Source: Pseudomonadota bacterium (GTDB taxonomy: Bacteria > Pseudomonadota > Alphaproteobacteria > Rhizobiales > Beijerinckiaceae). Taken from it: a stretch of DNA of 64,000 bases. The DNA is taken from NCBI GenBank assembly GCA_021781815.1, contig JAJXWB010000002.1, forward strand, positions 62,001 to 126,000, written 5' to 3'. This document shows positions 18,136 through 28,511 of this stretch, piece by piece. The notes below the pieces were generated by a model, which saw only the letters and a program-made list of their open reading frames with translations, searched no databases and was not told the origin of the DNA. Numbering within the stretch: position 1 is the first letter of the stretch; every line of letters starts with the position of its first letter. The position numbers and the translations under genes were made by a program.

Positions 18136-18448
18136 TTTCTCACCGCGCCGTCGTGTCGGCGATGGCGCATTCACCGCAAAGCCGCCCATGGCATGGCCCT
18201 GCTGGCGCTCGCGCACGACGAGGCCGGGCCAGCGATCCACGAGCGCGGACCCGCGGTCGGTCGCCACCGGCCTCGCCTCCATTAATGGTCCCTGGCCACT
18301 TACAGCAAGTGGCGAGCGTCTGCTTCTTCCCAAAATCGACTGCATCCTGTATTGCAGCGCAAAAGTACGACGCGCGCCCTGGCGGGCGTTTGCGACAGGA
18401 TCGACCCAGCCCCGTCCGGGCAGGCCGCAGCTATCGAGATTTTCAGCC
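18136..18448. other. Intergenic stretch between argG and typA
   Basis: No convincing gene was found in these 313 bases. Open frames exist on both strands but have no recognisable domain, no good ribosome site, and the amino-acid make-up expected from GC-rich random frames. No strong terminator is visible after argG. The stretch presumably carries the typA promoter, which could not be pinned down. Confidence 0.5.
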
Positions 18449-20272
18449 ATGAAGCTTCGCAATATCGCGATTATCGCGCACGTCGATCACGGCAAGACCA
18501 CGCTGGTCGACCGTTTGCTCCAGCAGTCCGGCGCATTTCGCGAAAACCAGCGCGTCGCCGAGCGCGTGATGGATTCCAACGATCTCGAAAAAGAGCGCGG
18601 CATAACGATCATGGCGAAGGCGACCTCGATCGCCTGGAAGGATGTCCGCATCAACATCGTCGACACGCCTGGCCATGCTGATTTCGGCGGCGAGGTCGAG
18701 CGGATTCTGTCGATGGTCGACGGCGCGATCGTTCTGGTGGATGCAGCCGAAGGCCCGATGCCGCAAACGAAGTTCGTAGTCGGTAAGGCGCTGAAGATCG
18801 GGCTCAAGCCGATCGTCTGCATCAACAAGGTCGACAAGCCCGACGCGCGCGTGACCGAGGTCGTCAACGAAGTGTTCGACCTGTTCGCCGCGCTCGACGC
18901 GACCGATGAGCAACTCGACTTTCCGATCATCTACGGCTCCGCCAAGCAGGGCTGGATGGCCGATAAGCCCGAAGGCCCGACAGATCAGGGCATGGCGCCG
19001 CTGTTCGATCTCGTCGTCAGGCATGTACACGAGCCGCGGATCGAGGAAGGCGGTTTCCGTCTCCTCGGCACGTTGCTCGAGGCCAATCCCTACCTTGGCC
19101 GCATCATCACCGGCCGCGTGTTCGCCGGATCCATCAAACCGAATCAGCCTGTCAAAGTGCTGGATCGCAAGGGCAATGTCGTCGAACAGGGGCGCGTGTC
19201 AAAAATCCTGGCGTTCCGCGGCATTGAGCGTGTGCCGGTTGACGAGGCGGAAGCAGGCGACATCGTCGCAATCGCCGGTTTGTCCAAATTCAACGTCGCC
19301 GACACCCTGTGCGCGCCCGAAGTCAATGAGCCGCTGCAGGCCCAACCGATCGACCCGCCGACGCTTTCCATGACTTTCCTCGTCAATGATTCGCCGCTTG
19401 CGGGCACTGAAGGCGACAAAGTGACGAGCCGTGTCATTCGCGATCGGCTGTTCAAGGAAGCCGAAGGCAATGTCGCGCTGAAGATAGAGGATTCCCCGGG
19501 AGTCGATGGTTACATCGTTTCCGGTCGCGGCGAATTGCAGCTCGGCATCCTCATTGAAACGATGCGTCGCGAAGGGTTCGAACTGTCGATTTCCCGCCCG
19601 AAAGTGGTGTTCCAGAAGGACGAAAACGGCGAGATTCTCGAACCGATCGAAGAAGTTGTCATCGATGTCGACGAAGAACATTCCGGCGTGGTCGTGCAGA
19701 AAATGGCCGAACGCAAGGCCGAGATGGTGGAAATGCGCCCGTCCGGCGGCGACCGCCTGCGGCTCGTTTTCTATGCTCCGACACGCGGCCTCATCGGCTA
19801 CCAAGGCGAATTGCTGACGGATACACGCGGCACGGCGATCATGAACAGGCTGTTCCATGAATATGCGCCATGGAAAGGCGAGATTCCCGGCCGCCGCAAC
19901 GGCGTCCTGATCTCCAACGAGCAAGGAGAGGCGGTCGCTTACGCCATGTGGAAGCTGGAAGACCGCGGTCCCATGATGATCGAGCCAGGCTGCAAGGTTT
20001 ACCGCGGCATGATCGTGGGCGAGCATACGCGCGACAACGATCTCGAGATCAACGTGCTCAAGGGCAAGCAACTCACCAACATCCGGACGCAGAGCAAGGA
20101 CGAGGCCGTGCGGCTCACGCCGCCGATCAGGATGACGCTCGAAAAGGCGCTGGCCTACATCGAGGACGACGAACGTGTCGAAGTCACACCGAAGTCGATC
20201 AGGCTGCGCAAGGTGCATCTCGATCCCAATGACCGCAAGCGGGCCGAGCGCGCAAAGGACGCCGCTGCTTAG
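18449..20272 (+). CDS. typA: Translational GTPase TypA/BipA
   Basis: This 607-residue ribosome-associated GTPase helps in 50S assembly and stress or cold adaptation. It begins [21 protein letters not shown] (G1 P-loop within residues 9-17), followed by [12 protein letters not shown] (G2), [13 protein letters not shown] (G3) and [10 protein letters not shown] (G4); EF-G-like domains II, III and V and the BipA-specific C-terminal domain follow. ATG 18449 matches the universal family N-terminus; longer upstream frames are spurious. It stands alone, 87 bp before the sensor kinase gene. Confidence 0.97.
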   Translation: MKLRNIAIIAHVDHGKTTLVDRLLQQSGAFRENQRVAERVMDSNDLEKERGITIMAKATSIAWKDVRINIVDTPGHADFGGEVERILSMVDGAIVLVDAAEGPMPQTKFVVGKALKIGLKPIVCINKVDKPDARVTEVVNEVFDLFAALDATDEQLDFPIIYGSAKQGWMADKPEGPTDQGMAPLFDLVVRHVHEPRIEEGGFRLLGTLLEANPYLGRIITGRVFAGSIKPNQPVKVLDRKGNVVEQGRVSKILAFRGIERVPVDEAEAGDIVAIAGLSKFNVADTLCAPEVNEPLQAQPIDPPTLSMTFLVNDSPLAGTEGDKVTSRVIRDRLFKEAEGNVALKIEDSPGVDGYIVSGRGELQLGILIETMRREGFELSISRPKVVFQKDENGEILEPIEEVVIDVDEEHSGVVVQKMAERKAEMVEMRPSGGDRLRLVFYAPTRGLIGYQGELLTDTRGTAIMNRLFHEYAPWKGEIPGRRNGVLISNEQGEAVAYAMWKLEDRGPMMIEPGCKVYRGMIVGEHTRDNDLEINVLKGKQLTNIRTQSKDEAVRLTPPIRMTLEKALAYIEDDERVEVTPKSIRLRKVHLDPNDRKRAERAKDAAA

Positions 20273-20359
20273 TCGCACCGGTTTCTCGGACGACAATTCG
20301 GGCCGCCTGCCTACCGATCTGAGATTGTCATTCAGGGTTCGACGATCCATTGTCGGGCC

Positions 20360-21712
20360 ATGTCGGACCTTTCAATCATAGACCTTGGCCGCAACGCGCG
20401 GCGGCTGCGCCTTGATACGCTCGTGCGCCTGCGTTGGCTCGCCGTGGCCGGACAGTCATGCGCCTTGCTGCTCGTCCGCTACGGGTTTGGATTCTCGCTG
20501 CCGCTTGCGCCCTGTCTTGTGGCTATCGCCGCATCCGTGGGCCTCAATGTCGCCCTGCGACTCAAGTTTGCGCGCAATGATCGTCTGGAGGATGGACCGG
20601 CGGCGGCCCTGCTGACCTTCGACCTGCTCCAGCTTGCCGCTCTCCTGTATCTCACCGGCGGCATTGAGAACCCCTTTGTCATTCTCGTGCTCGCGCCGGT
20701 CGTAATTTCAGCGGTCTCGCTGCCGAGCGGGCCGGCGGCCTATCTGGTCGCCGTGATGATCGCTCTGGCATTGTTGCTGGCGTTCGAACACGAGCCTCTC
20801 CCATGGCAGAACGGCGGCGGCCTGAGTCTGCCTGTGCTTTACCGGGCGGGGATCTGGGTGGCGCTCGCTCTCAGTGGCGGTTTCGTCGCGTTATACGCTG
20901 GGCGTGTCGCTGAGGAAGCGCGCCGTCTGTCCGACGCGCTCGCGGCGACCGAACTGGTGCTGGCGCGAGAACAACACCTGAGCCAGCTCGACGGACTGGC
21001 GGCGGCGGCGGCGCATGAATTGGGCACGCCGCTGGCGACGATTGGCCTAATCGCAAAGGAATGGCAAAAAAATGCGGGGACGGCGCCGGCGGCGGACGAC
21101 ATCGAGCTCATGGCGCAACAGGTCCGTCGATGCCGCGATATTCTGGGCAAGTTGACGTCGCTTGGAAATGATTCGGGAAGCCTCCTGACCCGGATGACTC
21201 TTCGCGTCCTGATGGAGGAAGTCATCGAACCGCACAGGCATTTCGGCGTCGATGTCATAGCCACCGCGACTGGTCCCGACGCGGAGCCCGTATGCGCTCG
21301 GAGCCCTGGCGTGCTCTACGGGCTGGGCAACCTCGTTGAAAACGCGGTCGACTTCGCCCGCACCAGGGTCGACGTCGCAGCAAAGTGGACGGAGACGGAC
21401 GTGTCCGTCGTCGTTCTGGACGACGGGCCAGGCTTCGCACCCGAAATCCTTTCGCAACTTGGCGAACCCTATGTAACCACGCGGGCGGCCGACCGGAAGG
21501 CCAAGATCGACGAGGCTTCCGGCCTTGGTCTTGGCCTTTTCATAGCAAAGACCCTGCTCGAGCGATCGGGCGCGAGCGTGAAGATCGCGAACAGACCAGG
21601 TCCGCAGACCGGCGCAAAGATAACGATTGACTGGCCGCGCGGGATATTCGAGCACGGTCCCGAAAACGTCGGGGCCGAGAAGCAAACAGCGGCGGAGGCT
21701 GCGACCCCTTGA
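20360..21712 (+). CDS. regB: RegB/PrrB/ActS-type redox sensor histidine kinase
   Basis: This 450-residue membrane kinase has about six N-terminal hydrophobic segments, then a kinase core. GGIENPF near residue 101 matches the quinone-sensing heptapeptide (GGxxNPF) of RegB. The H-box is AAAAHELGTPLATI near residue 215, the cysteine in RRCRDIL corresponds to the redox-active cysteine after the H-box, and the ATP lid shows VLDDGPGFAPEI and GLGLGLFIAKTLL. Family members autophosphorylate when respiration is limited and control redox-dependent genes via RegA. The regulator gene follows by 31 bp. No senC/prrC lies between them, unlike in Rhodobacter. Confidence 0.92.
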   Translation: MSDLSIIDLGRNARRLRLDTLVRLRWLAVAGQSCALLLVRYGFGFSLPLAPCLVAIAASVGLNVALRLKFARNDRLEDGPAAALLTFDLLQLAALLYLTGGIENPFVILVLAPVVISAVSLPSGPAAYLVAVMIALALLLAFEHEPLPWQNGGGLSLPVLYRAGIWVALALSGGFVALYAGRVAEEARRLSDALAATELVLAREQHLSQLDGLAAAAAHELGTPLATIGLIAKEWQKNAGTAPAADDIELMAQQVRRCRDILGKLTSLGNDSGSLLTRMTLRVLMEEVIEPHRHFGVDVIATATGPDAEPVCARSPGVLYGLGNLVENAVDFARTRVDVAAKWTETDVSVVVLDDGPGFAPEILSQLGEPYVTTRAADRKAKIDEASGLGLGLFIAKTLLERSGASVKIANRPGPQTGAKITIDWPRGIFEHGPENVGAEKQTAAEAATP

Positions 21713-21743
21713 CGCGCCGCAGGCAAAGCCGGATAGAGCCGAT

Positions 21744-22325
21744 ATGATGAATGACGGATCCGCCCCGGACCCCCACGCGGCGAATTCCGGCCCGACGCCG
21801 GAAGATCGCAGCCTTCTGATCGTCGACGATGATTCCGCGTTCCTCGGACGCTTGGCGCGAGCCATGGAAACACGCGGTTATGCGGTGCGCACCGCATCCT
21901 CGGTTGCAGAAGGGATGAAGGCGGTGGACGCATCGCCTCCGGCATTCGCCGTGATCGATATGCGGCTCGGCGATGGCAACGGGCTCGATATCATTTCCGA
22001 ACTGAAGGCGCGCCGTCCGGACGCGCGCGGCGTGATCCTGACCGGATACGGCAATATCGCAACGGCCGTCACCGCCGTAAAACTCGGCGCATTCGATTAT
22101 CTGGCCAAACCGGCGGACGCAGATGAGATTGACGGCGCGCTCCGCTCGGCGGTTCCAGACCATGCGGAACTCCCGGAAAACCCGATGTCCGCCGATCGCG
22201 TTCGCTGGGAGCATATCCAACGGGTTTACGAATTGTGCGACCGCAACGTGTCCGAGACGGCGCGCCGGCTCAGCATGCATCGGAGAACCCTGCAGCGCAT
22301 TCTGGCCAAGCGCGCGCCGCGCTGA
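21744..22325 (+). CDS. regA: RegA/PrrA/ActR-type response regulator
   Basis: This 193-residue two-domain regulator has a receiver with LLIVDDDSAFLGRLARAM, phospho-acceptor aspartate in FAVIDMRLGDGNGLDI, the TGYGNIATAV switch segment and the conserved lysine in YLAKPAD. The C-terminal Fis-type helix-turn-helix is CDRNVSETARRLSMHRRTL, very conserved in RegA. It is the partner of the preceding kinase and likely binds promoters for respiration and other redox-controlled pathways. ATG 21744 is chosen because the next codon is also ATG and homology follows directly. Confidence 0.94.
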   Translation: MMNDGSAPDPHAANSGPTPEDRSLLIVDDDSAFLGRLARAMETRGYAVRTASSVAEGMKAVDASPPAFAVIDMRLGDGNGLDIISELKARRPDARGVILTGYGNIATAVTAVKLGAFDYLAKPADADEIDGALRSAVPDHAELPENPMSADRVRWEHIQRVYELCDRNVSETARRLSMHRRTLQRILAKRAPR

Positions 22326-22330
22326 AGTCC

Positions 22331-22798
22331 TCAACCCTGTTCGCCTCGCCACATCGGATCGTGCAATCTATGCAAACGGTCGGCGGCGGCTTTTGCAAAT
22401 TTCAGCGTCAGCGCCTTTCGTCGCATGGCGCTCAGTCGGCGCTCCACACCTGATCTGATGAGTTGCGCCCCATACTCGTCGGCGACGATCAGCCCGACAT
22501 CGTCCGGTATGACGTGCGCGGGCATGTCGGGATCAAGGGCGAAAAACAACCGATCGCAATAATCGAGGTAATGCCGCCACTTCCGGTCAGCGCGGAAATC
22601 CGCCAGCGAAGATTTGATTTCGACGACGTGGATCGAGCCGTCGGAAGATAACGCAATAACGTCCACACGTCGACCATCGGGCAAACGCATCTCCTCAATC
22701 GTCGAATAGCCGGCCGCGGCGAGCAGGCGCCGGACGCTGCGCGCAATCCGACTCGCCCTGTCTGGCTGACCCGACTGGCCGACCGCCGCCTCGATCAT
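22331..22798 (-). CDS. mmcB: MmcB family DNA repair protein
   Basis: This 155-residue protein belongs to the MmcB family, named for mitomycin-C sensitivity in Caulobacter. It has VRRLLAAAGYSTIEEM, GRRVDVIALSSDGSIHVVEIK (first 20 residues contain the D and the E-x-K side of a nuclease-like core), SSLADFRADRKWRHYLDYCDR and RLFFALDPDMP. The D...ExK arrangement suggests a restriction-endonuclease-like fold (inference). ATG 22798 has GGGGA just upstream; an in-frame ATG at 22831 would add 11 residues. No LexA box was seen upstream. It is divergent from the binding-protein gene. Confidence 0.87.
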   Translation of the reverse strand: MIEAAVGQSGQPDRASRIARSVRRLLAAAGYSTIEEMRLPDGRRVDVIALSSDGSIHVVEIKSSLADFRADRKWRHYLDYCDRLFFALDPDMPAHVIPDDVGLIVADEYGAQLIRSGVERRLSAMRRKALTLKFAKAAADRLHRLHDPMWRGEQG

Positions 22799-22842
22799 CG
22801 CATCCCCATCGACATGGCCGTTGCCGCGCATATTATCGGATC

Positions 22843-23982
22843 ATGCTGATTTCTCCATCGCCCGCGCGCAAACCGCATACCGTCGCCGTACTCATTGGGT
22901 GGCTGATCGCCGGGTTGTTCGCGCTGGAAACAATGGGAGGGGCCTCGACGGCGCTGGCGGACTCCGTGCTGAATGTCGCCAACTGGAGCGACTACATCGA
23001 TCAGAAGGCGATCGAGGATTTTACCAAGGAGACTGGAATTCGCGTCGTCTACGACACATACGATTCCAATGAAATCCTCGAAACCAGGCTGCTTGCCGGC
23101 GGAACGGGCTATGACGTCGTCGTTCCATCCGCAACCTTTTTGCAGCGGCAGATCAAGACCGGCGTCTATCGCAAGCTTGACAAGACGCTGCTGCCCGGTC
23201 TCAAGGGCATCGCTCCAGAAATATCGGCCCGACAGAATACATACGATCGGGGCGGCGAATATTCCGTAGTCTACATGTGGTTCACAACTGGAATAGCCTA
23301 CAATGTGAAGAAAATCCGAGAACGGCTCGGCAATCAACCGATAGACACTTGGGATATCGTATTCAAGCCTGAAAACATGAGGAAGCTAGCGGACTGCGGG
23401 GTCTATTTCATCGATAGTCCCGAGGACATCCTTGCAATCGCCGCAAAATATATCGGACTTCCACCTGATTTCCACGACGCCGACACGATCAGGCGAGCCG
23501 CTCATGTTGTTTCGGGCGTACGCCGCTACATCAGGAAATTTCATTCGTCCGAATATATCAACGCTCTCGCCAACGGCGATATATGCCTCGCGGTCGGTTG
23601 GGCGGGCGACAGTTTCCAGGCGCGCAATCGCGCGCGCGACGCCGGCGCCGGAGTCGACATTGCCTATGTAATCCCCCGCGAAGGGACGCTGATGTCGATG
23701 GACACGCTCGCAATCCCCAAGGATGCGCAGCACGTTGCCGAGGCGCACCGATTCATCGAATATCTGCTGCGTCCTGAAATCGCTGCGCGGAATACAATTG
23801 TCACAAATTTTGCAAACCCCGTGACCGCGTCGAAAGAGCGCCTGCCGCAGTCGATCCTTGACAACAAGGGCGTCTATCCCGACGAGGCGACAATGCTTAA
23901 ACTGTTCACGGTCAGCGCCAAGGAGCCGGAGATCCAGAAGATCGTCACACGTGAATGGTTGCGCGTGAAGCTCGACCGCTGA
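22843..23982 (+). CDS. Extracellular polyamine-type solute-binding protein (PotD/PotF-like)
   Basis: This 379-residue periplasmic binding protein has a signal peptide ending near ALA|DSVLNV (about residue 40), then NVANWSDYIDQKAIEDFTKE, the start of mature PotF-type proteins. DTYDSNEILETRLLAGG, YDVVVPSATFL, TGIAYNVKKI and LAVGWAGDSFQA are family blocks lining the ligand cleft. It likely binds putrescine or spermidine for an ABC transporter, but no permease or ATPase gene is adjacent, so it either works with a distant transporter or has a sensing role. Confidence 0.88.
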   Translation: MLISPSPARKPHTVAVLIGWLIAGLFALETMGGASTALADSVLNVANWSDYIDQKAIEDFTKETGIRVVYDTYDSNEILETRLLAGGTGYDVVVPSATFLQRQIKTGVYRKLDKTLLPGLKGIAPEISARQNTYDRGGEYSVVYMWFTTGIAYNVKKIRERLGNQPIDTWDIVFKPENMRKLADCGVYFIDSPEDILAIAAKYIGLPPDFHDADTIRRAAHVVSGVRRYIRKFHSSEYINALANGDICLAVGWAGDSFQARNRARDAGAGVDIAYVIPREGTLMSMDTLAIPKDAQHVAEAHRFIEYLLRPEIAARNTIVTNFANPVTASKERLPQSILDNKGVYPDEATMLKLFTVSAKEPEIQKIVTREWLRVKLDR

Positions 23983-23990
23983 TTCGATTC

Positions 23991-24959
23991 TCAGAGCTTG
24001 CGCAATGCCACGCGCTCGATCCGGTGCGTATCGCCCTTGGTGAGTATCAGGCTTGCGCGGGCTTTGGTCGGGAAAATGTTTTCATGAAGATTGCGCAAGT
24101 TGATGCGCGACCAGATCGAACGCGCGACCGACATGGCGTCGGCGTCGCTCAGATCGGCGTACTTCCGGAAATAGGACTTCGGATCCCGAAACGCGGTTTG
24201 CCGCAACCGCATGAACCGGTCGATGTACCACCTCTCCAGAACCGGGTCTTCCGCGTGCAGGTAAACCGAGAAATCAAAGAAGTCCGATACGAAAGGAACT
24301 TCGGTCGCGTCGCGTGACAGACGACTCGGTTGCAGCACGTTCACGCCCTCGAAGACCAGAATGTCCGGCCGGTCGACGACGACGCTTTCTCCGGGGATAA
24401 CATCGTAAGTGAGATGCGAATAGACGGGCGCCTCCACGCGCGGCTGACCGGCCTTCACATCCGACAGAAACCGTATCAGCGCATTGTGGTCATAGCTTTC
24501 AGGAAAGCCTTTTTTCTCCATCAACCCGTCGCGCTCCAGCACGGCGTTTGGATAAAGAAAGCCGTCGGTCGTAACCAATTGGACCTTGGGCGTGTTCGGC
24601 CAGCGCGAAAGCAGCGCCTGGAGCACGCGGGCGGTCGTCGACTTGCCGACCGCAACCGAGCCGGCCACGCCGATGATGTAAGGAACCTTGCCATCCTCCG
24701 CGCCGAGAAATCGCTGGGTCGCCTTGAACAGCCCCTGGGTCGCCGCGACATAGAGCGCGAGGAGGCGCGATAGCGGCAGGTAAATCGCGATCACTTCCTC
24801 AACCGAAATCGGATCGTTGATCGATTGCAGTTTCGTCAAATCGTCGATCGTGAGCGTCAGCGGGGTGTCCGCGCGTAAGGCCGCCCACTCGTTGCGGGTG
24901 AAATGGCGGTAAGGCGAAAGGCTGCCGCCAACCCGTCCGATGGACACCCGTTCGTCCAT
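23991..24959 (-). CDS. coaA: Type I pantothenate kinase
   Basis: This 322-residue enzyme catalyses the first step of coenzyme A synthesis, pantothenate to 4'-phosphopantothenate. It begins near [11 protein letters not shown], has the P-loop [18 protein letters not shown] near residue 100, and contains [13 protein letters not shown] and RKYADLSD with the C-terminal [17 protein letters not shown] 24959 is chosen; a GTG at 24977, just 3 bp past the hisF/E stop, would add six residues. It is the last gene of the minus-strand his block, an arrangement common in Hyphomicrobiales. Confidence 0.95.
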   Translation of the reverse strand: MDERVSIGRVGGSLSPYRHFTRNEWAALRADTPLTLTIDDLTKLQSINDPISVEEVIAIYLPLSRLLALYVAATQGLFKATQRFLGAEDGKVPYIIGVAGSVAVGKSTTARVLQALLSRWPNTPKVQLVTTDGFLYPNAVLERDGLMEKKGFPESYDHNALIRFLSDVKAGQPRVEAPVYSHLTYDVIPGESVVVDRPDILVFEGVNVLQPSRLSRDATEVPFVSDFFDFSVYLHAEDPVLERWYIDRFMRLRQTAFRDPKSYFRKYADLSDADAMSVARSIWSRINLRNLHENIFPTKARASLILTKGDTHRIERVALRKL

Positions 24960-24980
24960 GTCACCCCGCACCGTCACGCG

Positions 24981-26090
24981 TTATGCGCCGCTCTTACGCG
25001 CGGCCTTTTCCTGCAACCCGGACTGGCGGGTGCGGCGCTGAAGCTCAGTCAGGACTTCTTCGAGCGCAATCCCACGGGCGTGCAGAAGCACCATGAGATG
25101 ATAAAGCAAATCCGCGCTCTCCGAAACGACCTCCCGGTCGGCGCCCGAGCAGGCGGCGATCACTGTCTCAACCGCCTCCTCGCCGAGCTTTTTCGCAATA
25201 CGCTGGATTCCGGCCTCCACGAGCGAGCGCGTATAGGACGATCCGTCCGTCGACACAGCGCGCGCGGCGACTATGTCGCGCAGTCGTTCCAGCGTGAATG
25301 TCTCGGAGGCCGAGGCGTCGAGCCGCACCGGTATCCCCGCCTTGGCCATGTATTCCTTCGCCTGCCGGACCGTAAACACGCCGAAATGGAAGATCGAGGC
25401 GGCGAGCACGGCGGAGGCATGCCCGTCGCGGACGCCTTCCACCAAGTGCTCCAGCTCGCCCACGCCGCCGGACGCGATGACAGGCACAGACACCGCGTCT
25501 GCTATGGCGCGGGTCAGGGCCAGATCGAATCCGCGCTTCGTCCCGTCTCGATCCATGGCGGTCAGCAGCAGTTCTCCCGCGCCCAGCCCCACGACCTCGC
25601 GCGCATAGGCGACGGCGTCGAGGCCCGCCGGCTTACGCCCGCCATGCGTGAAAATCTCCCAGTGATCGCCGACTTTCTTGGCGTCGATCGCTACGACAAC
25701 GCATTGGCTGCCGAATTTTTCGGCCGCGTCGCGCACGAATTCCCGGTCCGCGACCGCGGCGGAATTGATCGAGACCTTGTCGGCGCCTGCGAGCAGCAAC
25801 CGGCGGATGTCATCGGTGGTGCGAACGCCGCCGCCGACCGTCAACGGCATGAAGCAAGCCTCCGCCGTGCGCTGAACCACGTCGAATATGATGCCCCGAT
25901 TCTCGTGAGTGGCCGTGATATCGAGAAAACAAAGCTCGTCCGCGCCGGCCGCGTCATAGGCGATCGCGCATTCAACCGGATCGCCCGCATCGCGCAGGTC
26001 GACGAAGTTCACGCCCTTTACGACGCGGCCGTCCTTGACGTCGAGACAGGGGATGAGGCGCTTCTTAAGCACGAAGTTCCTCGCGCGCAT
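24981..26090 (-). CDS. hisFE: HisF-HisE fusion: IGP synthase cyclase subunit plus phosphoribosyl-ATP pyrophosphatase
   Basis: One unbroken 369-residue frame holds two histidine enzymes. Residues 1 to about 256 are His[22 protein letters not shown] near the start, [22 protein letters not shown] and [10 protein letters not shown], with both catalytic aspartates. After a short linker (LDASASE, near base 25310) HisE begins with [15 protein letters not shown] and continues with [14 protein letters not shown] and [11 protein letters not shown]. There is no stop codon and no ATG at the junction. HisF with HisH makes imidazole glycerol phosphate; HisE hydrolyses phosphoribosyl-ATP. The two are usually separate adjacent genes. 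ATG 26090 overlaps hisA by 26 bp; a GTG at 26072 is an alternative start. Confidence 0.92.
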   Translation of the reverse strand: MRARNFVLKKRLIPCLDVKDGRVVKGVNFVDLRDAGDPVECAIAYDAAGADELCFLDITATHENRGIIFDVVQRTAEACFMPLTVGGGVRTTDDIRRLLLAGADKVSINSAAVADREFVRDAAEKFGSQCVVVAIDAKKVGDHWEIFTHGGRKPAGLDAVAYAREVVGLGAGELLLTAMDRDGTKRGFDLALTRAIADAVSVPVIASGGVGELEHLVEGVRDGHASAVLAASIFHFGVFTVRQAKEYMAKAGIPVRLDASASETFTLERLRDIVAARAVSTDGSSYTRSLVEAGIQRIAKKLGEEAVETVIAACSGADREVVSESADLLYHLMVLLHARGIALEEVLTELQRRTRQSGLQEKAARKSGA

Positions 26091-26820
26091 GTCGGATAAG
26101 GGCAAGAGCGTCGGCAGGTTGAAGCCTGCCGTCGTAAAGCGCGCGGCCGGAAATTGCGCCGGCGAGGCGCGCGCAATCCGGCTTGAGCAAACGGCGGACA
26201 TCGTCCAGAGAGGCCAGACCGCCGGAAGCAATCACGGGAATCGAGACTGTTTCAGCAAGCGAGAGCGTCGCCTCAATGTTCAGACCCAGCATCACGCCAT
26301 CGCGCATGATGTCCGTGTAAACAATCGCGGAAACCCCGGCATCCTCGAATCGGCGGCCGATCTCGACGGCGGTCATGGTCGAGGTGCGCGCCCAGCCTTC
26401 GATTGCGACAAGACCTTCGCGCGCGTCGATCCCGACGGCGACCCTGCCGGGGAAGATGCGCGCCGCCTCTTGCACCAGGCTCGGATCACGGACCGCCGCC
26501 GTGCCGATGATCACTCGCTCGACGCCCTTCGAGAGCCAGCCCTCGATGGTCCGAAGGTCACGAATGCCGCCGCCGAGCTGCACCGGGATTTTCAGACGCG
26601 ACAGCATCCCTTCGACCGCCCGCGCATTGACCGGCTTGCCAGCGAACGCGCCGTCGAGATCGACGACATGAAGATATTCGAATCCCAGCCGCTCGAATTC
26701 GACCGCCTGCGCAACCGGATCGACGTTGAATACTGTCGCTTTTTCCATGTCGCCGTGGACCAGGCGGACACATTCGCCATTCTTGAGATCGATAGCTGGA
26801 AAGAGGATCACGGCGACCAC
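26065..26820 (-). CDS. hisA: ProFAR isomerase HisA
   Basis: This 251-residue (beta/alpha)8 barrel isomerises ProFAR to PRFAR, the substrate of HisF/HisH. It has [20 protein letters not shown] (catalytic aspartate in AIDL), [29 protein letters not shown] and IYTDI-type VYTDIMRDG with the second catalytic aspartate. The start overlaps hisH by 13 bp and the end overlaps hisF/E, so the his genes form one tightly packed operon. Confidence 0.97.
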   Translation of the reverse strand: MVAVILFPAIDLKNGECVRLVHGDMEKATVFNVDPVAQAVEFERLGFEYLHVVDLDGAFAGKPVNARAVEGMLSRLKIPVQLGGGIRDLRTIEGWLSKGVERVIIGTAAVRDPSLVQEAARIFPGRVAVGIDAREGLVAIEGWARTSTMTAVEIGRRFEDAGVSAIVYTDIMRDGVMLGLNIEATLSLAETVSIPVIASGGLASLDDVRRLLKPDCARLAGAISGRALYDGRLQPADALALIRHAREELRA

Positions 26821-27461
26821 CGAAGGAAATTGGCGAGGAGCTTGAGCCCGAGCGACTGGCTTTTTTCTGGATGAAACTGAGTGCCGACGATGTTGTCCCG
26901 CCCGATCATGGCCAGGAGCGAGCCGCCGTAGTCGACCTCGGCTATGACCGCGGCCGGGTCATTTGCGCGAAAATGATAGGAATGAACGAAATAGGCGTGC
27001 AGGCCAGTCTCGCCCAGCGAAAGATCCTTCAAAAGCGGGTGAGCGCGCCGCGCCGTCAGTGTGTTCCATCCCATGTGCGGAACCTTGAGTTCCGCATTGG
27101 CGGGCTCAATCGGCACGACGTCGCCTTTTATCCAGTCCAGGCCGGCGACCGTTTCGTGTTCGAGGCCGCGGGATGCAAGCAATTGCATTCCGACGCAAAT
27201 GCCCAGAAAGGGCCGCGCTCGCCCGAGCGCCGATTCCACGAGGGCATCGACCATCCCATCCACCGCCGCCAAACCGGCGCGGCAATCGGCGAAGGCGCCG
27301 ACGCCGGGCAGAACGATGCGTTCCGCCGCCCGCACGACATCCGGATCAGCGGTCACGGTAATGCTCGAGGCCGACAGCCCGCTCTCGCGCGCGGCGCGCT
27401 CGAATGCCTTGCGCGCGGAATGGAGATTGCCCGAGCCGTAATCGACGATCGCTACCGTCAT
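26808..27461 (-). CDS. hisH: Imidazole glycerol phosphate synthase glutaminase subunit HisH
   Basis: This 217-residue class I glutamine amidotransferase supplies ammonia to HisF. It has [19 protein letters not shown] at the N-terminus, the nucleophile elbow [15 protein letters not shown] with catalytic cysteine near residue 96, and the histidine-glutamate pair in [13 protein letters not shown] near the C-terminus. It overlaps the DUF2628 gene by 4 bp and hisA by 13 bp. Confidence 0.97.
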   Translation of the reverse strand: MTVAIVDYGSGNLHSARKAFERAARESGLSASSITVTADPDVVRAAERIVLPGVGAFADCRAGLAAVDGMVDALVESALGRARPFLGICVGMQLLASRGLEHETVAGLDWIKGDVVPIEPANAELKVPHMGWNTLTARRAHPLLKDLSLGETGLHAYFVHSYHFRANDPAAVIAEVDYGGSLLAMIGRDNIVGTQFHPEKSQSLGLKLLANFLRWSP

Positions 27462-27835
27462 TCACCCGTCCCCGCCGCACGATCGCCCTCTCCGGATCGG
27501 GCGAGCGCTTCGATTTCATTTGCGCCGGACACGACCCCGGAAAACCGGGTTCCGCGGCGCGCCATCGCCTTGCGGCGTAGTTCCTGCCCTTCCAGTCCGA
27601 CGAATGCCGCAACGACGACCATGGACAGGAGGGCCGCTCCCTGCTGGAGGGCGCCCGCCCGCGCGGCCGCTGCGGCCCCAAGATCGATCAGGAAAACGAT
27701 TGCCGCCGGCATCCACATCCGTTGCGCCACAAGCCAGAAGGGCGCCAGGAGGAACGCCGACCAGCTAAATCCGTGCGCTACGAGCACAGGAGGCGCGCCG
27801 CCGTCAGGTTCCTGATGCATGGTATAGAGCGTCAC
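27458..27835 (-). CDS. DUF2628 membrane protein in the his operon
   Basis: This 125-residue protein has two hydrophobic segments ([23 protein letters not shown] around residues 28-50, of which 20 residues suffice for one span, and [17 protein letters not shown] near residue 70) flanking a short loop. This layout and position match the DUF2628 family repeatedly found between hisB and hisH in Hyphomicrobiales. Its function is unknown. The 4-bp overlap with hisH means it is co-translated with histidine genes, but nothing in its sequence suggests an enzyme. Confidence 0.83.
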   Translation of the reverse strand: MTLYTMHQEPDGGAPPVLVAHGFSWSAFLLAPFWLVAQRMWMPAAIVFLIDLGAAAAARAGALQQGAALLSMVVVAAFVGLEGQELRRKAMARRGTRFSGVVSGANEIEALARSGEGDRAAGTGE

Positions 27836-27850
27836 AGCCTTCCCATTCGC

Positions 27851-28438
27851 TTAAAGAGCTCCCTTGGTCGACGGGACCGCGCCCGCCTGGCGCGGATCCT
27901 CCTCGACTGCCTCACGCAAGGCCCGGGCCAGGGCCTTGAAGCAGGATTCCGCGATATGATGGCTGTTTGCGCCGCGGAGACAGTCGACATGGACTGTCGC
28001 GCCGCAGTTTCCGGCGAAAGCCTGGAAGAATTCGCGCACCAGCTCGGTGTCGAAGGTTCCGATCTTCGCCGTCGGAAACGCCACATCAAAAACGAGAAAC
28101 GGCCGGCCGGACAGGTCGACGGCGACGCGCGTGAGCGCCTCATCCATCGGGACATGAGCGGTGGCGTATCGTCTGATGCCGGCGCGGTCGCCCAGCGACG
28201 CCCGCACGGCCTGGCCCAGGACGATCCCGACATCCTCGACGGTGTGATGATCGTCGATGTGGAGATCTCCGGTCGCGGAAACCTCCAGATCGAACAGTGC
28301 GTGCCGTGCGATCTGGTCCAGCATGTGGTCGAGAAACCCGACTCCCGTGGAAATGTTTGAGTTCCCGGTCCCATCAAGCCCGACCGAGGCGCGGATTTCC
28401 GTCTCCTTGGTCTTTCGCTGGATCGTGGCGCAGCGCAT
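27851..28438 (-). CDS. hisB: Imidazoleglycerol-phosphate dehydratase
   Basis: This 195-residue monofunctional HisB (no phosphatase domain) dehydrates imidazole glycerol phosphate to imidazole acetol phosphate. It has [19 protein letters not shown], the duplicated metal motif [13 protein letters not shown], and [12 protein letters not shown], plus [15 protein letters not shown]. The ATG at 28438 lies 8 bases after GAGG, an ideal ribosome-site distance; an ATG at 28444 is too close to it. It is the first gene of the minus-strand his block. Confidence 0.97.
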   Translation of the reverse strand: MRCATIQRKTKETEIRASVGLDGTGNSNISTGVGFLDHMLDQIARHALFDLEVSATGDLHIDDHHTVEDVGIVLGQAVRASLGDRAGIRRYATAHVPMDEALTRVAVDLSGRPFLVFDVAFPTAKIGTFDTELVREFFQAFAGNCGATVHVDCLRGANSHHIAESCFKALARALREAVEEDPRQAGAVPSTKGAL

Positions 28439-28511
28439 ATCCATATCCTCGTGGCGTTCCGGGCGCCCTTCTATATCGATTTCCCGGGTTTTGCCACGCC
28501 TCGGTCGCATC

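Noticed and set aside
18127-18282. Possible small minus-strand gene of about 51 codons overlapping the argG stop
   Set aside because: No ribosome site before its ATG, no recognised family, and composition is that of GC-rich non-coding frames.
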